From NCBI GenBank assembly GCA_016748015.1, contig JAAOMT010000718.1:359738-423737 (forward strand): a DNA stretch of 64,000 nucleotides, written 5' to 3'. The translations under genes and the position numbers were made by a program. Within the stretch, counting starts at the first letter, position 1. Each line of letters opens with the position of its first letter. Below the pieces are notes generated by a model. That model did no database searches. It saw only the letters and a list, made by a program, of their open reading frames with translations, and was not told the origin of the DNA. Positions 45,178 through 57,096 of the stretch are shown here, piece after piece. The stretch is from Geosiphon pyriformis. Taxonomy: Eukaryota; Glomeromycota; Glomeromycetes; Archaeosporales; Geosiphonaceae.

Positions 45178-48100
45178 TGAAGAATCGTTTTTAAAATCTT
45201 GCAAAAGCAAAAAGAAAATGATAATTATATTTATGCTAAAGTTATAAATATTTAATTTATTAATTAAAAAAAATAATTCATATGTATATGAATTATTTAA
45301 AATATTATAAATTTAATTATATTTTTTAATTAACTTGATTTTTGGTAAACTTTTAATTTTTTAATACTCAATCATTAATTTTAAAAAAAATTACATAATA
45401 AAAATATTTTTGAAATTAATTGTTTTTTAAATACTTGCAATTACCAATTATTATTATATATATTTTTATTTAGTAAAATCTAAAAACTTTTTCTTTCATT
45501 AATTTTCAAACCATAAAAAAAACTAAAAAAGCCAAAAAAATATCTTACTACTTTTTTTTTATCTTAAACTATTTTTTTTAATATATTTTTTGTAAAACTG
45601 ATTATAATAAGCACTTTTGTTTTAAATATAACCAAAAGAAAAAATAGAAAAAAAACTCACTTTGGTGTTAAAAAAAACATAATTTTAATAAAATAAACAA
45701 AAATACCAAAAAATTTAATATTAATATAAATTTGGTTTTAAAACAGTAAAATAAACAGCTTTATAATAATATTAATAAAAAATTAAATATTAAAAACATA
45801 AAAAAATATTATATTAAAAAAACAGAATAACTAATAAATTTTGTTTTTTAACATATAAATTTTAGTAATTATTTTTTAAATTGGCCAAAATTTTTTTTAT
45901 TAAAATTATATTTTATTATAATATGTTTATATTGTTTATAAATAATACAAAAAAACAAATTAACTTAATTCAACACAAATTTATTTTTTTAAAACCAAAA
46001 ATTATAATAAATACAAATTTTTGTAATTTTTTAATTTTAAAATAAACAATTATGTATTTAATATAATTATATAAAACAGAATTTTAATTAAAAATTATAC
46101 AAGTTTTTTATTATACAATACCAAAAAAATAAATGAATTATAAACAATTATATTTATTAAGAATATATAAAAAAACATATAATATTAATTTTTTAATATT
46201 TATATATGTTTATTAATATTAATTTTTATTATATATATTGATTTTTTTTAATTAAAACAGATTATAGTTAAATCTAAGATAACTTATACTAAAATAACCT
46301 ATAATTTGTAATAAGTTATTGCATTTTGAATTTACCAATTTGGTAATTAAAAAATTTTTATGTTTATAAATCATATCTGTAATACTTAATAAACTATAAC
46401 TTTTTACTGTTAATATGAGTTATTTTAAATGCTAGATTTAGTTTAAATTTTGCTAATTCTAATAAAACAAACCAATATTTCTATAACTAAAAATACTATA
46501 TAATAATATAATATTACTTATTTAACAAAATGATCATTAATTATATAAATAATCAAATCAAAATTTTAAATTGTTCCAAGTTTTAAATTATCATTAATTG
46601 TGTGAATAATCAAATCAAAATTTTAAATTGTCCTAAGTTTTAAATTATTACTAATTTTGTAAGTAATTAAGTTATAGTTTTAAATTGTCCCAAGTTTTAA
46701 ATTATTATTAATTATATAAGTAATCAAATCAGAATTTTAAATTGTTTCAAGTTCTAAATTATTATTAATTATATGAATAATTAAGTCAAAGTTTTAAATT
46801 GTTTTAAGTTTTAAATTATTACTAATTTTGTAAATAATTAAGTCAGAGTTTTAAATTGTCCCAAGTTTTAAATTATTACTAATCTTATGAGTAATTAAGT
46901 TAAAGTTTCAAATTGTTTCAAGTTTTAAATTATTATTAATTGTATAAGTAATCAAGTCAAAGTTTTGAATTGTTCTAAATTTTAAATTATTATCAATTAT
47001 ATAAGTAATTAAGTTGGAGTTTCAAATTGTTCTAAGTTCTAAATTATTATCAATCATATGAGTAATTAAGTTAAAGTTTTGAATTGTTCCAAGTTTTAAA
47101 TTATTATCAATTATGTAAGTAATTAAGTCGAATTTTTGGATTAGTTTTATCTGATCAGAGTTTTAATTGTACTTTTTTTTTGTTTTTTAATTCTATTATA
47201 TCTAATAATAAAAAGCATGCTATTTTTTTAGCTTGTGTTCCACAAAGTCATAAAAATACTACATTTTATAATAAGCTTATGGTGCTTAATTAATATTATG
47301 TAAATGATAAAAACAAATCAAAAACTACAAAACATTTTAAGAAAAACAGTTTTTTATACATAAAACAGTTTTTAGTTTTAGCTTAAGTCAAAGATGAACC
47401 AAATTTTTGTCTATAAGCAAATATAATACATAATTTAATTAGCAAGTATATATACATAGTATGTAATCTTAACTTTAATAAAGCACTTGTTATTTTTTGT
47501 TTAAAAGACAGAATTACATGAAATGATACTTATTAGAAATATAATTTGAGCTGTTGGCATAAAGTTCTATAATTAATTGAATATTTCAGAAGATAAGTAC
47601 CAAAAACTATCTAATAGCTGATTTAAAAGCTTTAAAAACCATGTTAAATTACATTTATTTTATTTTTATGATAATATATTATTAGCCAATATTGAATATA
47701 TTAAAAATAAATAAATACATATAATAATATTTCTTGTTAATTGAAAATTATATAATATTTTTAACATGGATAAAACTGCACCATTTTATGTTATATTACC
47801 AAATTAAGATTTTGCTATAATATTATATTATAATATCAAACAATCAAAAGTGCAATTAATACTTGTTTTTACAATTAATGTTGATAAAACTGAGTATTTA
47901 TTATTATTTATTATTGGTTATACTAAACATCTATGCTGTTTTTAAAAGAAAACAAAAAAGCAACTTGGTTTTCAGTATTATTTAAACACTTATGTTTAGA
48001 TAATTGATAATATTTTTCAATAATAGCTTGTTGATTGGGACTATTAACTACATAAAAAAAACCAAAACATATTGTTATTAGTAAACAAATTTGCTAATTA

Positions 48101-48351
48101 TAATTATAATATAAAATCTATTACAAATATTTATGTAAAACAATTTGCATCTAACTTAACAGCACATATTTAGTTTATGAATATTAAAATTATTTATTGT
48201 TTTAAGGCATATTATTATTGCTATTTTTTTTATTATATATTGAATTTTTTTGATAATAATATTAATAATATTTATGTAATTAACCAACTTTAAGCAATAT
48301 GTCTAAACATAGAATATAAAAAAATGTTTTAAATAAAATAATTACTTATTG
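45178..48351. other. Extremely AT-rich gene desert
   Basis: About 3.2 kb of almost pure A/T with poly-A and poly-T runs. No open frame of meaningful composition. It contains the 57-bp minisatellite listed separately and leads into the retroelement cluster, so it probably is heterochromatin-like spacer. Confidence 0.7.
46534..47143. repeat. 57-bp minisatellite, about 10.7 diverged copies
   Basis: Units of 57 bases begin (T/A)T(A/C)(T/C)TAAT or TCATTAAT, carry a central TTTTAAATTGTxxxAAGTTTTAAATTA block and run head to tail. Copies differ by about 10-25 percent, mostly by transitions, so the array is old. No frame runs through it. Confidence 0.9.
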
Positions 48352-49291
48352 TTGACACAAAATTGGCATTTTTCTAATTAATACAAATAACAATTTTTAA
48401 AATAAAACTGCAAATTTGGAAATAATAACTAATTATAATCAAAAAATAGTATTAGAAAAGATTAAAAATTACTATAAAAAGTTCAATTATATACAATATT
48501 ATAGTTCAAGAATTTAATAGGAATTATAAATAATATAAATTAGCCAATCATAAAATAACACAGCAACAATTTATAAAAAAAAATGATTTACAAATAACAA
48601 CAAGCATATTGTACAAAAGCAGCAAGCACTATTTCACAATAGCAGCAAGTACTATTTAGAAATAATAGAAATAGAGTATTACAAGACGTTATTTTGTAAA
48701 ACAATAATTATATATATATACAATAGTTTTTAATGATGAAGAAAAAACAGCTTCAACTAAAAACAACAAATATCTAAATAAAATCTTATTCAAAAATAAT
48801 TAATAAAAAAAAATAATAAATTGAATAAACATCACAATTACAAGATTAACAATAGAATTTACATATCCTTTCTAGCAAATGAAACTATCATTCCATCTTT
48901 GAACCTTTTGGAAGAATAATTCCTGATCAAGATTATTCATGTAATTACTAATTAAATTAAAAAAGCTTTATTATATACTTAGGAAAATCACGAAAAAGCC
49001 ATTAACATTCTATGTTTTTAGATTAAAAAAACACATTAAGCAATTGCAAGAATAGCCTCAGAGAAGACCCCAAACAGTGGATAGATTTCAGATTAGCCTC
49101 TGGGAAGGAGTATACAATATACAAAGACAACTAGAATTAAAGAAAAGACTTATATCACAATATCAAGAAAAAACCTTCAGTACATTATTATTAATATCCA
49201 ACACATAAAATTGAGAAACTCACAAGAGACTGATTGTGATTAAAACAGAAGATCAACAATTAAAATATACTAAGAAAACACTCCCATAACA
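48352..49291 (+). repeat. Candidate 5' LTR of element A
   Basis: It ends CATAACA at 49291, two bases before a TGG primer-binding-site start. Its right 350 bases align loosely with the LTR at 52714-53569 read on the minus strand. A TATA run (48706-48722) sits about 575 bases from the end, as in that LTR. Upstream of the TATA are 2-3 copies of a 22-23 bp unit containing AGCAGCAAGCACTATTT. The left end (TGTTGAC at about 48352) is a guess. Confidence 0.4.
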
Positions 49292-49292
49292 T

Positions 49293-50570
49293 TTGGTAAA
49301 CCCTACAAGGAAAAAAAATCAAAAAAAAATAATAATTAGCAATAATTCATTGCTAAAAAAGAAGAAACAAAAGTGGCAACAAAAACTCCTAATCTCACTG
49401 TTGTTGAATTCTGCCATGCCCTTTATTTACAACATTAAAGTAATTTTGGATTACCAGAAAAGTGTTGTTCAGCTGAAAATGCCCTCACTTATTACATTAA
49501 CATTAGAATAAATTATCATATAAAAAGAGAAAAAGAACCAAATGATGCAAAACATCAATTATATAGGGAATTATCTCAATTTACTACAAAAGAAACAACA
49601 GCATTAGCTGTGACTATTGTTCAAATTCATTGTAAAATTGAGCAATACGTCAATGAAAATTACCCAATATCCACAAAAAACACTAGAGAATGCGTCCATA
49701 ATTCAGAAATTAATCACGAAAAAAATCAGTAAAAATTAAGAACACTCATTCAAATGCTTAAGAAAAACGATGTGCAATTAGTAAAGAAACAATGCCTTCA
49801 TTCGCCAGAAGAAAGATCTTACTATTTTTCCCCAGATAATAAAATCCAACTTCTATTAGGAGCTGTATTATCATTTACATCAATCCCAGAAATGCTGAAA
49901 ACTCCTAATTACACTGAGAAGCTTAAACAACACAATTGGGGAGATATACCAATTACAGAAGGATATTTATTGCTATTCTAAAAACTCTTTTTTCAACCAA
50001 AATTTGGAGCGGAGTTTGAAAACCATGAAGAGGAGTCTGAATCAGAATCCGAAGAAACCAGTGAAAAAACAAGCATAAGACCAGTCACTAAAACAAGCAG
50101 CCAGTTTAGAAACCAAGAAACTCATGATCAAGAAGAAGAAGTAATACATACCAACCATCTTAGAGATACAACTAGGAATTCAGCAGCAGCCAAAATAATC
50201 ACTTGTCGCACCAGAACTTCAGAACAGAAACACATGCCTGCTATTTTTACAAATGTGTAGAACATTTGATTAGTCAATGTCAAATGCAAATAATGCATGA
50301 AAGACATGAGAATAATTATTACGTGCCACTCCAAATGCCCAGGAATTAATACACACCAATACCATGTTAATATCCCACCATGTACCAAAATCAAGAAACT
50401 TATCAGCAACAGCCCAGAATAGCCAACCAAAATTGGCATTTTGAGTCCTGAAATTAGCCCATGTGGAATCAAAATGCGTTGGTTTATAAAAACCCAAACT
50501 GCATAGGACCTAATCAGCAAACAAATACAAACTACCCAAACTACCCAAATTTCTAGCCAATTCACCTTAA
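49293..50570 (+). pseudogene. gag fragment of element A
   Basis: Broken frames. The stretch AKHQLYREL then IEQYVNENYPIS aligns with VKHNLYESL and IIQYCEENYPVE in the gag of element C (61240-61370), fixing its identity. An acidic linker (EEESESESEETSEKTS, near 50020-50070) and a degenerate Cys/His knuckle (CVEHLISQC, near 50260) follow. Several stops and frameshifts are present. Confidence 0.55.
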
Positions 50571-50615
50571 TATATCGGAAAACTTAAATCTCAGAAATAT
50601 TAATGGTAATGTATC

Positions 50616-52076
50616 TGGAACCAAAAATATTACCAATGCTGACTGCTTGTTGCGAATGAGACACACATAAAAAAAACAACAACCAATTCATAAACAATGG
50701 ACAATTACCTTTACAAAAATCTTGGCCAATACTTAAAAACACTACAGCTAGATGAAGACACACCAATAAAAGAACTAATTAAGTTCCAGAAATTATCAAA
50801 ACATTATTTTATTCAAAACCACATACTTTATTACCAGAATTAACAAAATTCAGATAATTCATTGAAAGTTATAACCGAAAATAAAAAAAAAACTATCTTA
50901 TTTAACATGCACTCAGATATCTATTCAGGCCACTTTGGAAAAGAAGCAACTATTCAATGTACAACTAGTCATTATTATTGGCCAAAAATGCACTCAGATA
51001 TTATCTAATACATAAAAAATTGTGACTCATGCCAATAAAAAGAAGGAACAAAAACAACAGAACCACTAAAACCCATAAAAGTTGGACAACTATTTGATAA
51101 AATTGGAATTGATTTAATTGGACCATTACCAATAACAGCAAAAAACAATTATTATATTGCAGTAGCAGTAGATTATCTCACTAAATAGCCAAAAGCCAGA
51201 GCTATTCAAACAGCTAATGCTATATCCATAGCCTACTTTGTACATAAAGATTTAATTTGCTGCCATGGATGTTCACAAGAATTGCTGTCAGACCAAGGAA
51301 CATATTTCATAAACAGTACACTAAATAAGCTTAGCCAAAGATTTAAAATTAAATAACCATTATTATTACTATACCACTCCCAAACAAATGGATTAGTTGA
51401 ATGATTTAACCATACACTATGTGAAGCATTAGCCAAAATCAGCAATGAACATAAAAAAGAATGGAATTTGTTCATACCATCAGTTTTATTAGCATATAGG
51501 ACATTAAAACAAGATATTATAAAATTCACACCATTTGAATTGGTTTATGAAAGGAAAACCATATTACTAATTGAACTTATTATTCTAACTTATCCAAATG
51601 AAATTATTACAGAAACAACATTCCACAAAACAATACTTAGAAGAACATATGAGTTAATGGAAATTTTGGAGAACAAAAAAAGAAAAACAGCTCAAAATAT
51701 TAAACAATCACAAGCACAACAAAAAGTGAGACATGATAACCAGTTATCAGATAATATAATTAGCTATAAAATAGGAAACAAAGTATTGTTGCATTGCACC
51801 AAAGCAGAAAAGCAATAGAATGGAAAGTTTGACCACAAGTGGGATAAACTATTCTATATTCATGAAATACTTGGCAATGGAGCATACAAGTTAAGACTAG
51901 ATGAGAAAATTTTAAGAAAAGCAGCACATGACAACCAGCTGAAATTATATTACAACAAACCAGTAATAATAATACAAACACTTAAAATTGGAACACAAAT
52001 ACTACTAGTATCATCAGATCAGATTCTGCAAAATTTAAAACCAGTAGTTTTAATTGAACATTATATAAAAAGATAA
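50616..52076 (+). pseudogene. Integrase of element A (zinc domain, DDE core, C-terminal domain)
   Basis: One frame read through stops gives the H2C2 zinc domain (FNMHSDIYSGHFGKEATI ... CDSC), the DDE core (GIDLIGPLP with first Asp, LLSDQGTYF with second Asp, TNGLVE with the Glu) and VLLAYRTLKQD, then a GNKVLLH and GAYKLRLDEKIL C-terminal domain. In-frame stops include TAA for Gln in the zinc domain (51006-51008), TAG for Trp after YLTK, and TGA for Arg after LVE. All are single C-to-T or G-to-A changes. Inactive. Confidence 0.85.
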
Positions 52077-52119
52077 TTAATCTTAAATTACACCAAGAAA
52101 CAGTTAACAAAGCATAAAA

Positions 52120-52713
52120 ATGTATGCAAAAGAGCCCAAAAAGCAGTCAGAAATTAAAACAATGACATATATTTCAGAAAACATTAGTAAGTTAACCCAA
52201 CAACTATGTCAAAACTTACAACAATCAAATTCAGATTTGAAAATTACAATCAATAGTTCCGAGATATCATATAAAAGAAAAATTATACCAAATTCTATGA
52301 TAAATGAGAAATCTAGTTTTGCACCATATATTATTATTGCCAAAAACAGTAATAGCTTTATCAACAAAACCATTAAAAATTTAGAAATAGCATTAAACAA
52401 TACATTGATAACAAAAGAAATAAACATAGTAGAATTAACACCAAGTATATTTAAACAGCTGAAGGAAAAATTCCCCATTAATTATTGTTATTACCAATTG
52501 GAAAAACAATTAAATATACAAACATTATACTCAAAAAATTCAGTTAAAGTATTCAGCAAAACAATAATACAACAATTGGAAAGTTTTATTGGAAAAACCA
52601 ACAATATACTTTATATAAAAGCTGTTCACAGAATTTTTAAGACTTTCGAAAACTGTCACAAAGTACTATTGGATCCAACTATGAATATTATAACAATTAA
52701 TAGTATTGAATGA
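52120..52713 (+). CDS. Post-integrase ORF3 of element A, unknown function, 3' truncated
   Basis: 197 codons in a frame different from integrase, beginning MYAKEPKKQSEIKTMTYISE. It is lysine/asparagine-rich and probably helical, with no transmembrane segment and no signal peptide. Residues 120-195 (from NYCYYQLEKQLNIQTLY to NIITIN) align with the equivalent frame of element B at about 33 of 75 positions by hand with one gap. The B copy continues about 40 residues further, so A's copy is cut short where B's LTR begins. No known family is recognised. Position after integrase is where some Ty3/gypsy elements carry env-like or other accessory genes. Confidence 0.6.
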   Translation: MYAKEPKKQSEIKTMTYISENISKLTQQLCQNLQQSNSDLKITINSSEISYKRKIIPNSMINEKSSFAPYIIIAKNSNSFINKTIKNLEIALNNTLITKEINIVELTPSIFKQLKEKFPINYCYYQLEKQLNIQTLYSKNSVKVFSKTIIQQLESFIGKTNNILYIKAVHRIFKTFENCHKVLLDPTMNIITINSIE

Positions 52714-53569
52714 TGTTACAGATGATTATTTGGAGTCTCAAATCAAATAACAAATCTGTAACTTGGTGCTCAATATCTTGACAATACTGGTGTTATCAGT
52801 ACATTGGTTGTATCTGAAGGTTTTAGCATTGAGTTTTTTGTATACTGAACAAAGATTCAATGACAATGTAGTTGGTTGGTAAGTTGTGTTCCCAATTTTT
52901 GTCTTCAGCTTAGTGGCCGGTTTATTCTGACATTCATGCTCTTCTGGTAAGCTATCTGTTAATATATATATAATTTTACTCTTATTTCTGGGTTTTTTAC
53001 CAGGCTATCTGTAATGTTAATTACTCAGTGCTTTAATCCTTAATCGGTTAATATACAACAATAAAATCAAGAAAAGAAATAAAAAAAAAATAAAAAAATA
53101 AGCCAAGACAATACACAAGTTAGTATTTATCAATAGCCATGATCAAGAGCTATTGTTCCAGTGTGGTTAAGTATTGATTACTATCAACATAAAGTGTTGA
53201 TAATGAAGAGTGGATTTGGATGGTGAATGATTTATTTATTTGATATTTTTGGATGAAAAATTTCTAACTAAAAAATTCTGCTCTTTCTACTTCTAATATT
53301 ACCACTATATATACATAATTGATGTTCTATAAGATTGCTCACATTCCCAAGCAATGTGCTATGATTTCTTGAGCAATGCTCACATTGCTGAACAATGTGC
53401 CCTAATTTTCTAATATCACTTCATATTGCTGACATTGCTCCATATTGCTGAGCAATGTGCCATGATTTCTAATATTGTTTTACATTGCTGAGCAATGTGC
53501 TTACATGCTAAATATTATTTTCTTATTGGTCTGCTATTTTCTATATCTGTTTTCTTTTTATAAGTAACA
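52714..53569 (-). repeat. 3' LTR of element B (856 bp)
   Basis: Bounded by TGTTAC and GTAACA inverted termini. It is a direct repeat of 58507-59395 (about 70-80 percent identical by eye outside one variable block). On the minus strand it follows a purine tract (TAAGAAAAG, 53583-53575) and carries a TATA motif (complement of ACTATATATACATAATT at 53304-53320). Between start and TATA is a palindromic array (53335-53520). AATAAA-type A-rich sequence (about 53060-53100) follows the TATA. Confidence 0.75.
53335..53520. repeat. Array of palindromic ATTGCT-AGCAAT units in the LTR of element B
   Basis: About five to six degenerate copies of a unit with core ATTGCTGAGCAATGTGC, an imperfect inverted repeat. 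The other LTRs in the window carry unrelated arrays at the same place. Confidence 0.8.
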
Positions 53570-53582
53570 TTATCTTTTCTTA

Positions 53583-54010
53583 TTAATATTGAGCTCCGTC
53601 AAAATTTTTGTTTTGAATTAATTTTAATACTTTTTTTTCAAGTATTGTTTGTTCGACTCTGTTTTTCATATTTTCTATTTGTGTATTGTTCATTCTTCCC
53701 CATTGGTTAATGGTTATGGTTTCTATGTCAGAGTGTAACAGTATTTCTGGATAGTTCTGAAATATGTTGTGTAGTTGGTAAATTGTTCTTATATGTAATG
53801 TTGAGTTTGTTTTTTTTCTCATAAATTCTTCAATTTGCTGTATTATGTTCTGGTTAAATATCCTCTTGGATTTGTTGATATATAACTCTTGAATATTCAA
53901 CTTTCGACCTAATTGGTAGTAACAGTATGATATTGGAATTTGGTCTGTCCATTGCTTCTAATTCTCTTTTGTAAGTTTTTCTATTGGTGCCATAATAGGT
54001 ATTTTCCCAA
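53583..54010 (-). CDS. Post-integrase ORF3 of element B, 5' part decayed
   Basis: The intact part, 53900-53583 (105 codons), reads MNIQELYINKSKRIFNQN and onward to DGAQY before TAA. Extending upstream past a stop adds the SYCYYQLGRKL segment shared with ORF3 of element A. The C-terminal 40 residues (RMNNTQIENMKNRVEQTI then KVLKLIQNKNF) form a likely coiled coil missing from A. No recognised domain. The stop lies inside the purine tract that precedes the 3' LTR. Confidence 0.6.
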
Positions 54011-54289
54011 AAGTGTTTTTTACTTTTTCTATTATGTTATCTGACCAGTTTTTATCATTCTTTGGTAACTGCTAATATGGTGTATTCTTTGTCTTCTTTT
54101 TAGTGTTTTTATAGCAGATTGTTTAGTTGTTAATGATAATTTTCATGTTTAAAAGTTGTTGACTTAAGGCCTAGAACAATTGTTGAGCTATAGTGTGAAT
54201 ATGATCTGGTATTTCCATTTTTTCTTGGTTGCTTTTGTTGTGTGTACTGTGTCTTTATATATTCTTTTGGTTGTTCAATTTGCCATGTT

Positions 54290-55470
54290 TGGTTCAATAA
54301 CTATAATTGGTTCCAAATCTCGTGGAATCTCATCTGGTTGAACTAGTATTCTTTGTACTCCCAGTTGTGGAATGTTATTGGTGAATGATGATGCTATCTG
54401 GTGATATAGTTTCAGTTAATCACTATGTGTTGCTTTGGTTAAGATTTTGTTGTTACATCTTAATTTATAAGCTCCATTTCTTAGAATTTCTTCTATGTGA
54501 AATGGTCTGTCCTATTTGGAGTCAAATTTTTCACTCCATTGTTTTTCCGCTTTGGTACAGTATAATAGTACTTTGTTTCCAATCTGAAATTCAACTAGTT
54601 TATTTGGTAGTTGGTTATCATGTCGTTCTTTTTGCTTTTTTTGTGACTTTTGAATGTTGTTAGCTGCTTTTCATTGTCTGTTTTTTAGTGTTTTCATCAA
54701 GTCATATGTTTTTCTTAACAATGTTTTCTGAAAATTGTCTTCAATTATTGGTTTTGTTAGATAAGTGTTGACTTCTATCTCAACTGATAATGTTGCTGTT
54801 CTACTATATACTAATTCAAATGGTATTGTTTGTGTAGTATCTTGTCTCATTGTCTGATAAGCAAATAATACTAATGGTATAAACAAATTCCATTCATTCT
54901 AATTTTTTTGACTAATCTTGGCAATTGTTTCACACAATGTTCTGTTAAACCTCTCAACTAACCCATTTGTTTGTGGATGGTATGGTAATAATAATGGTCT
55001 TTTGATTCCAAATCTCTGACTTAATTCTGCTAATGTTCTGTTCACAAAGTGAGTTTTTTGATCTGATAATAGTTTTTTTGGATATCCATGTCAACAAATC
55101 AAATCTTGATGAACGAATTCAGCAACAGATTTTGCATCTGCTCTTTGAATGGCTTTTGCTTCTGGCCATTTAGTGAGATAGTTCATGGCTATTGCAATAT
55201 ATCTGTTGCCTTTACTGGTAATTGTTAATAGTCCAACTAAGTCAATTCCAATGTGATCAAATGGTTGTTTTACTTTGATTGGTCTTAATGGTTCACTTGG
55301 TCTTGTTTCTCTTCTTTTTTGACAGACATTACAATTTTGAACATATTAGATGATGTCTGGATATATTGATGGCCAATAATATTTTTTTCTGGTTTTTTCT
55401 ATGGTCGTTTCTTTATGAAAATGTCCTGCTGTTGGATTTGAGTGCATGTTAAATAGTATTGTCTCTTTTT
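54290..55470 (-). pseudogene. Integrase of element B
   Basis: The zinc domain (FNMHSNPTAGHFHKETT ... CNVCQKRR), DDE core (HIGIDLVGLLT, LLSDQKTHFVN, TNGLVERFNRTL) and C-terminal domain (GNKVLLYCTKAEKQW) are readable on the minus strand. A frameshift lies between RNase H and the end of integrase. Stops include TAA in DII-Q-YVQN (55346-55348) and TGA in LIC-R-HGYP, each one C-to-T change from the expected codon. Confidence 0.85.
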
Positions 55471-55699
55471 CTGGTTCTGTGATTACTTTGGTTGGTTGAT
55501 TTGGATTTCTTCTGTTCTTTCAGTAAGTATATTTTAATGATTGATAAAATATTTTAATTGTTGTTTTATGTTGTTTTGTTCTTTTTGAGATAATTTCTTC
55601 TTGAACAATTGGGTATTTATATAATGTTGTAGTTGTTGGTATTTTTGTATATTCATCTTTTATTATATTTTTGGATTGAAATGTTCTTAGATTTGTCTC

Positions 55700-57087
55700 A
55701 TTCATGACAATCCATCAGTATTTTCATTGTCTTTTTACTTTTTATAATGTACTGTATAATTGAATAGTGAAAGTTCTATTTTTCATCTGGCATAATGATT
55801 GTCTGGAAATTTTTGTTTCTGGATTGAAGTCAATCCTTTGTAATCAGTATACACTTCAAACTTTTGACTCAAGTACTCTTTCCATTTAATAACAGTCCAA
55901 TAGATAGCTAAGTGTTCTAGTACTGAAGTTCTATAGTTCTTTTCAGCTGGGCTTAAGCTTCTACTGGCATAAGCTACTGGATGTTCTCTTCCATCTGGTC
56001 TTTTTTGTGCTCCCAATGCTTGACCTGATGCATCAGTAGTAATGATGAATGGTTTGTTGTAATCTGGATACATCAATACTGGAGCTTGGATAAGCTTTCT
56101 TCTCAATGTGTTGAAAGTTTTTTGTTAAGCTTCAGTTCATTTATACTTCACATTCTTGGTTTGTAGATGGTGAAGTGGCTAAGCTAGTTTAGAAAAGTCT
56201 TTGATAAAGTGATGATAGTAGTCTGTAAATCCCAAAAATGCTCTTAGTTCTGTCAAGTTGGTTGGTACTAAAAAGTTTTTAACTACTTCGATCTTGTCTG
56301 GATCTGTTTTGATTCCATTTTTGCTTACTACATGTTCCAAAAACTTGAGTTCAGTTTTTCCAAAGAAATATTTGGTTGCATTTAGTTTCAATCTGGCTCT
56401 TCTTAATCTTTTAAACATTTCTTGAAAATGGTGCAGATAATCATCAAATGTTTTTGAGAACACATTGGTGTCATCCAAGTATATGACTACTGATTTCCAT
56501 AATAGTTCAATATAGACAATTTCCATAAGCTATTGGAATATTGCTAAAGTATTTATCAAGCCAAATGGCATGACTTCGAATTCAAAATTTTTTTCTCTTG
56601 TGGTAAATGCTGTTTTTTCTTTGTTGGCTGAATTCATGACTACTTGTCAATATTCACTATCTAGATCTAATGTTGAGAACCATTTATTTTCACCAAAAGC
56701 ATCGAATAGTTCTTGGATCTTTGGAATTAGATAACTATCATCTTTAGTTACTCCATTCAGTTTTCGATAATCCACACAAAAATGGATTTTTCTATTCTTC
56801 TTATGAACTAGTACTACTGGTGACAACTATGGACTCATTGATGACTAAATTAGCCTGTTGTCAAGCATCCGGTTGATTTCTTGACAAATGATTTCATGGC
56901 TAGCTGGTGGTACTCTGTATGCTCTTTGTTTAATTGACATTGCATCTCCAGTCTTGATCTGATGCTGGATGATGTTGGTTTGGCCAAATTCATTTTTGCT
57001 AGCAAAGATGTCATTGAAATTGTTGAGTAACATTTTGAGCTGCATTTGTTGAAGTGGATCTAGATTCTCCATGTTTATCTGTTCCAA
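55700..57087 (-). pseudogene. Reverse transcriptase and RNase H of element B
   Basis: In one frame with stops. An N-terminal linker (NLDPLQQMQLKMLLNNFNDI) leads to RT motifs PVVLVHKKNRKIHFCVDYRK, FSTLDLDSEYWQV, MPFGLINTLAIFQ and the catalytic YLDDTNVFSKTF box, then the thumb LRAFLGFTDYYHHFIKDF. RNase H shows FIITTDASGQALGA (first Asp), HPVAYASRSLSPAEKNY and EHLAIYWTVIKWKEYL. About ten in-frame stops, for example after FQ, LA, KYK and TEA, all fit Gln, Arg or Trp codons changed by one transition. Confidence 0.9.
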
Positions 57088-57096
57088 TTGTTCTGA

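Larger units (their letters stand above)
48352..52713 (+). mobile_element. Element A: decayed Ty3/gypsy retrotransposon, plus strand, internally deleted
   Basis: Order on the plus strand is candidate 5' LTR, primer-binding-site-like TGG after TAACA (49294), gag fragment, RNase H-integrase linker, integrase and ORF3. Protease, Cys-rich domain, dUTPase and most of RT/RNase H are missing. The junction lies between about 50300 (gag) and 50616 (NITNADCLLRMRHT linker, matching the same linker in element B). Element B's LTR starts directly after its truncated ORF3 at 52714, so B appears to have inserted into A. In-frame stops show it is dead. Confidence 0.75.

Noticed and set aside
46534-47143. Regular 57-bp repeats considered as a CRISPR array
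   Set aside because: Whole units are repeated without unique spacers, copies are diverged, and the setting is a eukaryotic AT-rich spacer.
50128-50766. Minus-strand hydrophobic open frames inside element A
   Set aside because: They are antisense to the gag and linker region of A; their Trp/Val/Leu content is the complement of Gln/Asn-rich coding sequence.
52773-52785. TTGGTGCTCAA on the plus strand in both long LTRs, resembling a primer-binding site
   Set aside because: All coding content next to these LTRs, the purine tract and the TATA motif indicate minus-strand orientation, and the site lies inside the LTR rather than after it. It remains a curiosity.
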